This document shows positions 1-5,725 of a DNA stretch of 6,055 bases, piece after piece (within the stretch, counting starts at the first letter, position 1; every line of letters starts with the position of its first letter). The stretch comes from Acetobacteraceae bacterium (GTDB lineage: Bacteria > Pseudomonadota > Alphaproteobacteria > Acetobacterales > Acetobacteraceae). The stretch covers positions 1 to 6,055 of the forward strand of contig DAHWBL010000424.1 in the NCBI GenBank assembly GCA_027323595.1, in the 5' to 3' direction. The translations under genes were made by a program, and so were the position numbers. The notes under the pieces are model-generated. The model saw nothing but the letters and a program-made list of their open reading frames with translations, ran no database searches and was not told the DNA's origin.

Positions 1-1263
1 GATCAGCGTCTGCCCGCCCATATAGGGCACCAGCACCTCGGGCACCCGCACCGTGCCGTCCGCCTGCTGGTGGGTCTCCAGCACCGCGATCAGCGCCCGG
101 CCCACCGCCACACCCGAGCCGTTCAGCGTGTGCACGAAGCCGGCCACCTTGCCGTCCGCGCCACGATGGCGCGCATTCATCCGCCGCCCCTGGAAATCGC
201 GGCAGTTGGAACACGAGCTGATCTCGCGCCACGCGCCCTGCCCCGGCAGCCACACCTCCAGGTCGTAGGTCCTGGTCGAGGCGAATCCGGTATCGCCAGA
301 GCACAGCAGCATCCGCCGAAAGCTCAGCCCCAGCTCGCGCAGCACGGTTTCGGCGCACGCGGTCATGCGCTCATGCTCGGCCGCGCTGTCCTCCGGCCGG
401 GTGATCGACACCAGCTCCACCTTGCGGAACTGGTGCTGGCGCAGCATGCCGCGCGTGTCGCGCCCGGCCGAACCGGCCTCGGAACGAAAACAGTCGGTGA
501 GCGCCACCAGCCGCATCGGCAGCCCGGTGGCCGGCACGATCTCGCCGGCGACGAAATTGGTCAGCGGCACCTCCGCGGTCGGGATCAGCCAGCGCCCGTC
601 GGTGGTGCGAAACAGATCCTCGGCGAATTTCGGCAACTGGCCGGTGCCAAACATCGTCTGGTCGTTCACCAGCAGCGGCACGGCGGCTTCCTCGTAGCCA
701 TGCCGCATGCTGTGGATGTCGATCATGTAGTGCCCGAGCGCGCGTTCCAGCCTGGCGAGGCCGCCGCGCAGGATGGTGAAGCGCGCACCGGCGAGCTTGG
801 CCGCCGGCTCGAACTGCATCAGCCCGAGCGCCTCGCCGATCTCGAAATGCTGGCGCGCCGGAAAATCAAACCCCACCGGCGCGCCATTCCGCGCGATCTC
901 CACATTGGCGGTCTCGTCGGCGCCATCAGGCACGTCGTCGGCAAGGATGTTGGGCAACGCGGCCAGACGCGCGCGGGCCTCGTCCTCGAGTGCCGAGGCA
1001 TTGGCCTCCAGCTCCTCCATGCGCGCGCGCAGCCCCGACGCCTCCGCTTCGAGTGCCGCGCTGTCGGTGCCCGCGCGCCGCGCCTGTCCGACCTCGCGCG
1101 ATATCGCGTTGCGCCGGGTTTGCAGTTCCTGCGCCTCGGTCAGCGCCGCGCGCCGCCGCGCATCGAGCGCCACCAGCTCACCGGCCACCGCCGGCACTCC
1201 CCGCCGCGCCATCGCCGCGTCGAATCCGTCGGGGTCATCGCGCACCGCGCGAATGTCATGCAT
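1..1263 (-). CDS. serS: Seryl-tRNA synthetase, class II (3' end just outside the window)
   Basis: This cytoplasmic enzyme charges tRNA(Ser), and tRNA(Sec) where present, with serine via a seryl-adenylate. The frame is open for 421 codons from ATG at 1263 to the window edge. It begins MHDIRAVRDDPDGFDAAMARR, typical of the family. Residues about 25-105 are Ala/Glu/Arg-rich and fit the N-terminal antiparallel coiled-coil arm that grips the long variable arm of the tRNA. The catalytic core shows TAEVPLTN (from T229), motif 2 with FRSEAG (259-264) then RDTRGMLRQHQF, and motif 3 LNGSGVAVGRALIAVLE with its Arg at 389. The last visible residues, PYMGGQTLI, normally lie a few residues from the C-terminus, so only a handful of codons and the stop are missing. 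The start lies inside the end of tatC (8-nt overlap, ATGCATGA), with a weak GGGA 8 nt upstream. Translational coupling to tatC is inferred. Identity is very secure. Confidence 0.97.
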   Translation of the reverse strand, partial: MHDIRAVRDDPDGFDAAMARRGVPAVAGELVALDARRRAALTEAQELQTRRNAISREVGQARRAGTDSAALEAEASGLRARMEELEANASALEDEARARLAALPNILADDVPDGADETANVEIARNGAPVGFDFPARQHFEIGEALGLMQFEPAAKLAGARFTILRGGLARLERALGHYMIDIHSMRHGYEEAAVPLLVNDQTMFGTGQLPKFAEDLFRTTDGRWLIPTAEVPLTNFVAGEIVPATGLPMRLVALTDCFRSEAGSAGRDTRGMLRQHQFRKVELVSITRPEDSAAEHERMTACAETVLRELGLSFRRMLLCSGDTGFASTRTYDLEVWLPGQGAWREISSCSNCRDFQGRRMNARHRGADGKVAGFVHTLNGSGVAVGRALIAVLETHQQADGTVRVPEVLVPYMGGQTLI

Positions 1264-2050
1264 TTTCGTCGTCCCGCTTGGGCTCCACCATCTTCGCCGC
1301 GATGATCGAGATTTCGTACAGCAGGATCAGCGGCACCGCGAGCCCGGTCTGGGTGATCACATCCGGCGGCGTCAGGATCGCGGCGATCACGAACATGCCG
1401 ACATAGGCGTAGCGGCGGAATTTCTTGAGCTGCGCCGACGTGATGATGCCCACCCGCGCGAGCAGCGTCAGCGCCACCGGCAGCTCGAAGGCGATGCCGA
1501 AGGCGAAGATCAGCTTCATCACCAGCCCGAGATATTCGCTGACCTTGGCTTGCAGCTCGATCGGCAGGCCACCGGCACCGTTGGGGCTTTCGAAGCTGAG
1601 GAAGAAGCGCCAGGCCACCGGGAAGATGAAGTAATAGGCCAGCGCCGCGCCCATGATGAACAGCACCGGCGTTGCGATCAGGAACGGCGCGATCGCGCGT
1701 TTCTCGCTGCGATACAGCCCCGGCGCGATGAACAGCCACAGCTGGGTGGCAACGATGGGAAACGAAATGAACGACGCGCCGAAGAACGCCACCTTGATAT
1801 AGGTGAAGAACGCCTCATAGAGCGCGGTATAGATCAGCCGCCGGTCCGCACCGCTGCGCTCCTGCAGGATGTCGGCCAGCGGGCGGGCCAGAAACGAATA
1901 GATCTCCTGCGAAAAATGATAGCAGACACCAAAGGAGATCAAAAACGCCACAGCCGACCACAGCAGCCGCTTGCGCAGCTCGATCAGATGATCGAGCAGC
2001 GGCATCGGCTTGTCCTGGATCGGGTCGTCGGGGCTCGTCGTCTCGGCCAA
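1256..2050 (-). CDS. tatC: Sec-independent translocase subunit TatC
   Basis: TatC is the polytopic inner-membrane core of the twin-arginine translocase and, with TatB, forms the receptor for RR signal peptides. The 264-residue product has six plausible hydrophobic segments. Family marks are HLIELRKRLL (21-30), IAPGLYRSEKRAI (about 108-120) with the Glu equivalent to E. coli E103 at 116, FGIAFELPVA with Glu189 (equivalent to E. coli E170), and ILTPPDVITQ (about 205-214). The charged C-terminal tail (EPKRDDENA) is cytoplasmic by family topology. The chosen start is TTG at 2050, with a weak GGA 8 nt upstream and 17 nt after the tatB stop. The next in-frame ATG (residue 16) would leave only four residues before HLIELR, shorter than usual, though it cannot be excluded. 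The stop TGA overlaps the serS start. Family assignment is very secure, and the exact start is less so. Confidence 0.95.
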   Translation of the reverse strand: MAETTSPDDPIQDKPMPLLDHLIELRKRLLWSAVAFLISFGVCYHFSQEIYSFLARPLADILQERSGADRRLIYTALYEAFFTYIKVAFFGASFISFPIVATQLWLFIAPGLYRSEKRAIAPFLIATPVLFIMGAALAYYFIFPVAWRFFLSFESPNGAGGLPIELQAKVSEYLGLVMKLIFAFGIAFELPVALTLLARVGIITSAQLKKFRRYAYVGMFVIAAILTPPDVITQTGLAVPLILLYEISIIAAKMVEPKRDDENA

Positions 2051-2067
2051 GTTTGAATTCCGCGGTT

Positions 2068-2568
2068 CTAGGGCTCGGTGCGCGTCGGGCGCGGCACCGC
2101 GGGTGGGATGAAGGCGGGCGCGGCCTCGCGCGCGTCACGCTCGGCCTGCACCCAGGGCGGCACGAAGGCCGCCGCCAGCGCCGGCGGTGGCGCAATGTCG
2201 GGCGGTGTCTCGGGCGCGGCCCCGGACTGCGCGGCCATACGCGGATTGTCCGGCGCCTGCCAGGTCGGCGCGGTGGCGAACGGGTCCTCGGCGAGCGTGC
2301 TCTTGATCGCGCCGTCCGGATCGACCGCCTTCTCGATGGTGCCGCGCAGATCGAAATTGCGGAACTGGCGCACCCCGTCGCGCAGCTCATCCAGGTCGGC
2401 GTCGCGCATCATGTCATCGACATGCGTCTGAAACTCCGACGCCATGCGCCGGGCTTTCTTCAGCATGGTGCTGACGGTCTTGAGCGCGACCGGCATATCC
2501 TTAGGGCCGATGGCGATCAGCGCCACCACGCCGATCAGCGCGATCTCGGACCAGGCAAAGTCGAACAT
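2068..2568 (-). CDS. tatB: Sec-independent translocase subunit TatB
   Basis: TatB is the single-span inner-membrane partner of TatC in the Tat substrate receptor. The 166-residue product starts MFDFAWSEIALIGVVALIAI: a short periplasmic N-terminus with a Glu at position 8, then one transmembrane helix (about 6-21). The Gly-Pro hinge follows at 21-22, then the amphipathic helix (about 24-50, with KARRMASEFQ) and a charged helix (DDMMRDADLDELRDGVRQF). These features, especially IGPKDMP and the acidic DELRDG region, separate TatB from TatA. Residues from about 95 onward form a Pro/Ala-rich, probably disordered tail, common in alphaproteobacterial TatB. The ATG at 2568 is the only sensible start. 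A possible ribosome site, GGAG, is rather distant at about 13 nt. The gene follows scpB by 27 nt and precedes tatC by 17 nt. The expected neighbour tatA is absent from this spot. Confidence 0.95.
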   Translation of the reverse strand: MFDFAWSEIALIGVVALIAIGPKDMPVALKTVSTMLKKARRMASEFQTHVDDMMRDADLDELRDGVRQFRNFDLRGTIEKAVDPDGAIKSTLAEDPFATAPTWQAPDNPRMAAQSGAAPETPPDIAPPPALAAAFVPPWVQAERDAREAAPAFIPPAVPRPTRTEP

Positions 2569-2595
2569 GGGCGGGGTAATTCTCCGGCCGGCTGA

Positions 2596-3201
2596 TTAGC
2601 ACGGCTCAGGGCTGGGGGAAACCGGGTCAGCTTGCGGTGGCGCGGCCGGCGCCGGCGGGTCCACCAGCAGGTCCTCCCGACGCGGCAGATCGCGCAGATC
2701 CTTCAGCCCGAATTGCAGCAAAAACGCCTCCGTGGTGCCCCACAGGGCGGGCCGCCCCGGCACCTCCTTGTGCCCGCGCGAGGTCACCAGCCCGGTCTCC
2801 AGCAGCGCGTCGAGCGTGCTCTGCGACAGGCTGGCGCCGCGAACCTCCTCGATCTCGCCGCGCGTCACCGGCTGGTGGTAGGCGATGATGGCCAGCGTCT
2901 CCATCGCCACCCGCGACAGCCGGCGCGGCTGGGCGATCACCTTGGTCAGCGCCGGCGCCAGGTCGGGCGCGGTGCGGAACTGCCAGCCGCCGGCCACCTG
3001 TTCCAGCCGCACGCCGCTGCCGTCGTGGCGCGCCCGCACCGCCGCGATCACCGCCTCGGCATCCTGGTCGGGCAGAAGCACCGCCACCGCGCGGGTCGGC
3101 ACCGGGTCGGCGGCGGCGAAGATCATCGCCTCGGCCAGCCGGATCGCCGCCTCGCCCGGCAGGTCGGCGTCCGGCGCCTCGGTAGATATGTCGTCGCTCA
3201 T
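2596..3201 (-). CDS. scpB: Segregation and condensation protein ScpB
   Basis: ScpB is the winged-helix accessory subunit (kite) of the SMC-ScpAB complex, binding as a dimer to ScpA and helping organise and segregate the chromosome. The product has 201 residues. The first winged helix includes RLAEAMIFAAADPVPTRAVA (21-40), and the family signature VAMETLAIIAYHQPVTRGEI (98-117) continues into EEVRGAS. The second winged-helix part has GRPALWGTTEAFLLQFGL (149-166) followed by KDLRDLPR. A Pro-rich tail of about 20 residues ends in PEPC. The frame is open upstream to 3618, but the start at 3201 is chosen for three reasons: the encoded protein begins at the usual family position, a good GGAG lies 7 nt upstream, and it forms the classic ATGA overlap with the scpA stop. 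The upstream extension would run antiparallel to nothing recognisable and overlaps conserved scpA codons. Stoichiometric, coupled expression with ScpA is inferred. Confidence 0.96.
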   Translation of the reverse strand: MSDDISTEAPDADLPGEAAIRLAEAMIFAAADPVPTRAVAVLLPDQDAEAVIAAVRARHDGSGVRLEQVAGGWQFRTAPDLAPALTKVIAQPRRLSRVAMETLAIIAYHQPVTRGEIEEVRGASLSQSTLDALLETGLVTSRGHKEVPGRPALWGTTEAFLLQFGLKDLRDLPRREDLLVDPPAPAAPPQADPVSPSPEPC

Positions 3202-3959
3202 TGCTCTGCTCCGCCGCTGCCACGCGCGATCAGGATCGGCCCGAAATCGCGCTCCTGGCGCAACAACAGACCACCACCGCGCGCCATTTCCAACCCGGCG
3301 AGCAGCGTGGACGACAGTGCGGCGCGCCGCTGCAACGGGTCGCGCATCTCGTCGGGCAGGAACGTCTCCAGGCTCACCCAGTCCGGCAGCGACCCCAGCA
3401 TCCGCCCCAGCCGCGCCAGCGCGTCCTGCACCGACCACAGCGGCAGCGGCCGCGGGCGATAGCTCTGCCCCGCGCTGCCGCGCCGCACCGCGCCCAGATA
3501 GGCCCGCAGCAGCGTCGGCAGGTCGAGCGCGATGCCCGAGCGGTCGGTCTCCACCAGATTCTCCGGGCTGCCCCGGCGATAGATGTCGCGCCCCAGCCGC
3601 GGGCGGGCGCCAAGCCACGCGGCGGCGGCCTGCATCGCCTGCAATTCCACCAGCCGCGCGGCAAGCGTTTCGGCGGCGATCTCCGCCTCGTCGGCGGCCG
3701 GGTCGTCGGGCACCAGCAGCCGCGATTTCAGCCAGGTCAGCCAGGCCGCCATCACCAGCCAGTCCGCCGCCAGCTCCAGCCGGATGCGCCGCGCCCCCTC
3801 CACCACCGCCAGATATTGCTCGACCAGCGCCAGGATCGAGATTTTCGCCAGATCGAGCTTCTGCCCGCGCGCCAGTTCCAGCAGCAGATCGAGCGGCCCC
3901 TCGAACCCGTCCAGCCGCAACAGCAGCCGGTCGGTCGCCGGCACCGCCGCCTCAGACAT
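3198..3959 (-). CDS. scpA: Segregation and condensation protein ScpA
   Basis: ScpA is the kleisin that bridges the two SMC heads and carries the ScpB dimer, and so takes part in bacterial chromosome condensation and origin segregation. The product has 253 residues. The N-terminal signature FEGPLDLLLELA (19-30) is intact and is followed by QKLDLAKISILALVEQYL (33-50), the helices that contact the SMC neck. ELAADWLVMAAWLTWLKSRL (62-81) is the conserved alphaproteobacterial block. The C-terminal winged helix for the SMC cap covers about 180-247 (LPDEMRDPLQRRAALSSTLL, then GGLLLRQERDFGPI). The ATG at 3959 sits within the end of the M50 gene (8-nt overlap ATGTCTGA), with no strong ribosome site, which favours translational coupling. 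The stop overlaps the scpB start by 4 nt (ATGA). Identity is secure. Confidence 0.96.
   Translation of the reverse strand: MSEAAVPATDRLLLRLDGFEGPLDLLLELARGQKLDLAKISILALVEQYLAVVEGARRIRLELAADWLVMAAWLTWLKSRLLVPDDPAADEAEIAAETLAARLVELQAMQAAAAWLGARPRLGRDIYRRGSPENLVETDRSGIALDLPTLLRAYLGAVRRGSAGQSYRPRPLPLWSVQDALARLGRMLGSLPDWVSLETFLPDEMRDPLQRRAALSSTLLAGLEMARGGGLLLRQERDFGPILIARGSGGAEQ
3209..3212 (-). promoter_or_regulatory. Ribosome binding site of scpB
   Basis: GGAG on the minus strand lies 7 nt before the ATG at 3201, inside the last codons of scpA. It is the clearest Shine-Dalgarno match among the junctions here, and it decides the scpB start against the longer open frame that reaches to 3618. Confidence 0.7.
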
Positions 3960-4653
3960 GAAACCCGGCCGCCGCCATCACCAGCCGGATCGCCGCCGGC
4001 AGCACGGTGTCGAGCAGATCATGGATCGGATCGACCCGCACCCCCAGCACCGGGCCGAGCTGCGGCAGCACCAGGATCAGGATCAGCACGATCGCCATCC
4101 CCGCCCGCTCCATCCCCGCCCAGACCCGCGCGAGCCGCAGCGGCAGGATGCCGACCATGATCCGCCCGCCATCCATCGGCGGGATCGGCAGCAGATTGAA
4201 CAGGCCGAGCACCAGATTGATCAGCATGAACATCTGCAAGGTTTCCGACACCGGCTCGGCGAAGCGGTCCGGCACCAGGGCGAAGCCGTGGAAACACAGC
4301 GCCGCCAGCCAGGCGAGCAGGAAATTCATCGCCGGCCCGGCGGCGGCCACCAGCGCCATGCCCCGGCGCGGATCGGCGAAGCGCCAGGCATTCACCGGCA
4401 CCGGCTTGGCCCAGCCGAACAGGAAGGCGACATGCCCGATGGTCAGCATCTGCGTCAGCACCAGAATGCCGGGCAGCAGCACCGTGCCGACCCGATCGAC
4501 ATGGCGCAGCGGGTTCAGCGACAGCCGCCCGGCGAGCCTCGCGGTGTCGTCGCCCAGCGCCCAGGCGGCATAGCCGTGCGCCGCCTCATGCAGCGTGATC
4601 GCCAGCACCGCGGGCACGCCCGCGAGCAGCAATTCGCCGATCAAGGATGTCAC
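3952..4653 (-). CDS. Site-2 protease family (M50) membrane zinc metalloprotease
   Basis: This is an intramembrane zinc protease of the M50 family, of the short type without PDZ domains. It is expected to cut transmembrane or membrane-associated proteins, but the substrate cannot be read from the sequence. The 233-residue product shows the HExxH zinc motif as HEAAH (22-26) in the first membrane helix, AAAGPAMNF (103-111), and the third metal ligand Asp161 in NLLPIPPMDGG (153-163). All catalytic marks are present, so the enzyme looks active. Several further hydrophobic segments (about 52-80, 100-126, 140-158, 187-205) support a polytopic protein. The start is GTG at 4653 (MTSLIGELLLAG), 22 nt after the nagZ stop and inside a 26-bp tandem duplication. 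The protein starts at the usual family position. Short M50 proteases are known neighbours of scpAB in several bacterial groups, but I know of no established functional link. RseP is ruled out because its PDZ domains and greater length are lacking. Confidence 0.92.
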   Translation of the reverse strand: MTSLIGELLLAGVPAVLAITLHEAAHGYAAWALGDDTARLAGRLSLNPLRHVDRVGTVLLPGILVLTQMLTIGHVAFLFGWAKPVPVNAWRFADPRRGMALVAAAGPAMNFLLAWLAALCFHGFALVPDRFAEPVSETLQMFMLINLVLGLFNLLPIPPMDGGRIMVGILPLRLARVWAGMERAGMAIVLILILVLPQLGPVLGVRVDPIHDLLDTVLPAAIRLVMAAAGFHV

Positions 4654-4693
4654 GCCAGCAGCTCGGCCAATGATGTCACGCCAGAAGCTCGGC
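4642..4693 (-). repeat. 26-bp tandem duplication at the nagZ/M50 junction (two units)
   Basis: Two adjacent 26-nt units lie at 4668-4693 and 4642-4667. On the minus strand each begins GCCGAGCT, contains CTGGCGTGACATC and ends TTG, and the two differ at only two positions (24 of 26 identical). The first unit encodes the nagZ C-terminus AELLA with its TGA. The second repeats the same stop region and supplies the GTG start of the M50 gene. The pattern is that of a replication-slippage duplication of the original gene junction. Confidence 0.9.
4650..4679 (-). other. Possible 9-codon mini-ORF linking nagZ to the M50 gene
   Basis: Reading from the GTG at 4679 gives MTSLAELLA and a TGA at 4652-4650. 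Its start overlaps the nagZ stop as GTGA, and its stop overlaps the M50 start as GTGA. It is created by the tandem duplication, and its peptide resembles the M50 N-terminus (MTSLIGELLLA). It is too short to be supported as a gene. A role as a translational relay between the flanking genes is inference only. Confidence 0.3.
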
Positions 4694-5722
4694 GCGGGCC
4701 GCGAGCATGCTGGAGGCCGACAAAGTGGGCCGCCGCGCCGCCGTCGCCGCGGCCCGCGCGCCCGCCATCAGCCCGCGCGCGCGGGCCGAAATCTCCGGAC
4801 AGCCGCGCAGCAGCGCGCGATTATCGACGATGTCGCCCGAACAGAACAGCGCGATGTCGCACCCCGCCGCGAGTGCGGCGGTGGCGCGCTGCAGCGGCGT
4901 GCCGGTCAACGCGGCCATCGCCAGATCGTCGCTGATCAGCAGCCCCTTGAAGCCGATCTGGCCACGGATCACCCCGCCGATCACCGCCGGTGACAGCGTC
5001 GCCGGCAGCGCCTGGTCCCAGGCCTCGAACAGGATATGCGCGGTCATCATCCAGCCCAGATGATTGAGCCGGGCGAACGGATACAGATCAGCCGCCAGCT
5101 CGGCGGCGGTGGCATCGACCCGCGGCAGCGCCAGATGGCTGTCGGCCGACGCGCGGCCATGGCCGGGCGCGTGCTTGGCCACCGGCTGCACCCCCGCCGC
5201 GAGCAGCCCCTCGGCGAGCGCCCCGCCAAGCGTGGTCACACTGACCGGGTCGGCGGCGAAGGCACGGTCGCCGATCACCGGGTGCGCGTCGGCGACATGC
5301 AGATCAAGCACCGGCGCGGTCACCACGTCGAACCCGGCGGCGCGGCATTCCAGCCCGATCAGCGCGCCGGTCAGAAACGCCGCCTGCCGCCCGGCCGCCG
5401 GATCGCGCGCGAACAGCGCGCCAATGGCGGCGGCGGACGGATGCTCCTCGGCCATCGGCGGATGCAGCCGCGCCACCCGCCCGCCCTCCTGGTCGATCAT
5501 CAGCACCGCGTTGGCCGGCAGCACCGCGCGCAGGCTGCGCATCAGGTCGGCGAGCTGCCCGTCATGGACGATGTTGCGGCGGAACAGGATCACGCCCGCC
5601 GGCGGGAAGGCGGCGAACAGCTCCTCCTCGTTGCGCGAAACCTCGGTGCCGGCGATGCCCACGATCGCGGCGGCGGTGGCGCCCGCGGGACGCGGCTGGG
5701 GGGGACGCGGCTGGTTCGGCAT
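4676..5722 (-). CDS. nagZ: Beta-N-acetylglucosaminidase NagZ (glycoside hydrolase family 3)
   Basis: NagZ is a cytoplasmic GH3 enzyme of peptidoglycan recycling. It removes GlcNAc from GlcNAc-1,6-anhydroMurNAc(-peptide) imported from the wall, and in species with an AmpR/AmpC system its product induces beta-lactamase. The 348-residue protein is close to the usual single-domain NagZ length (about 340). It shows AGVILFRRNI (42-51), substrate-binding DQEGGRV (77-83), the signature KHAPGHG (183-189) and DSH (194-196), whose Asp/His pair is the general acid/base dyad in the family. The nucleophile is Asp265 in ISDDLAMAAL (263-272). All catalytic residues are intact. No signal peptide is evident. 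The start ATG at 5722 lies 3 nt after the SPOR gene stop. The next in-frame candidate, the GTG at residue 21, would cut the first barrel strand. The first 13 residues are Pro/Gln/Arg-rich and carry a small repeat, probably a disordered leader. The stop lies within a 26-bp duplication. Confidence 0.95.
   Translation of the reverse strand: MPNQPRPPQPRPAGATAAAIVGIAGTEVSRNEEELFAAFPPAGVILFRRNIVHDGQLADLMRSLRAVLPANAVLMIDQEGGRVARLHPPMAEEHPSAAAIGALFARDPAAGRQAAFLTGALIGLECRAAGFDVVTAPVLDLHVADAHPVIGDRAFAADPVSVTTLGGALAEGLLAAGVQPVAKHAPGHGRASADSHLALPRVDATAAELAADLYPFARLNHLGWMMTAHILFEAWDQALPATLSPAVIGGVIRGQIGFKGLLISDDLAMAALTGTPLQRATAALAAGCDIALFCSGDIVDNRALLRGCPEISARARGLMAGARAAATAARRPTLSASSMLAARAELLA
5684..5713 (-). 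repeat. 15-bp in-frame tandem repeat in the nagZ 5' end
   Basis: Codons 4-8 and 9-13 of nagZ are two copies of a 15-nt unit encoding QPRPP and QPRPA. The shared core is 13 of 13 identical (plus-strand GGGACGCGGCTGG at 5687-5699 and 5702-5714). Because the unit is five codons long, the frame is kept and only a Pro-rich N-terminal leader is lengthened. Confidence 0.8.
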
Positions 5723-5725
5723 CGC

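Noticed and set aside
70..1305. Plus-strand open frame of 411 codons antisense to serS
   Set aside because: His/Arg/Gln-rich shadow product with no recognisable domain. SerS motifs 2 and 3 and the coiled coil on the minus strand explain the same bases.
773..2056. Long plus-strand open frame (427 codons) antisense to serS and tatC
   Set aside because: It is a shadow of high-GC codon use. The product is low in complexity (Arg/Asp/Gln/Glu-rich) with no family features, while the opposite strand encodes conserved TatC and SerS.
2068..2568. Possibility that the small Tat protein is TatA
   Set aside because: The length of 166 residues, MFDFAWSE N-terminus, IGPKDMP hinge and acidic DELRDG helix fit TatB. 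The FGRGK-like hinge region of TatA is absent.
2584..2591. CCGGCCGG palindrome between scpB and tatB, considered as a terminator
   Set aside because: An 8-bp palindrome with no loop and no following T-run is expected by chance at this GC content and does not resemble an intrinsic terminator.
2596..3618. Extended 340-codon version of scpB starting at 3618
   Set aside because: The extra N-terminal part overlaps conserved scpA codons in another frame and is Ala/Arg/Gly-rich without a domain. The ATG at 3201 has a good ribosome site and the usual ATGA overlap.
3583..4935. Plus-strand open frame of 450 codons across scpA, M50 and nagZ
   Set aside because: It spans three conserved minus-strand genes and their junctions. 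The product is rich in His, Gln and Arg and looks like no known protein, so it is an antisense artefact.
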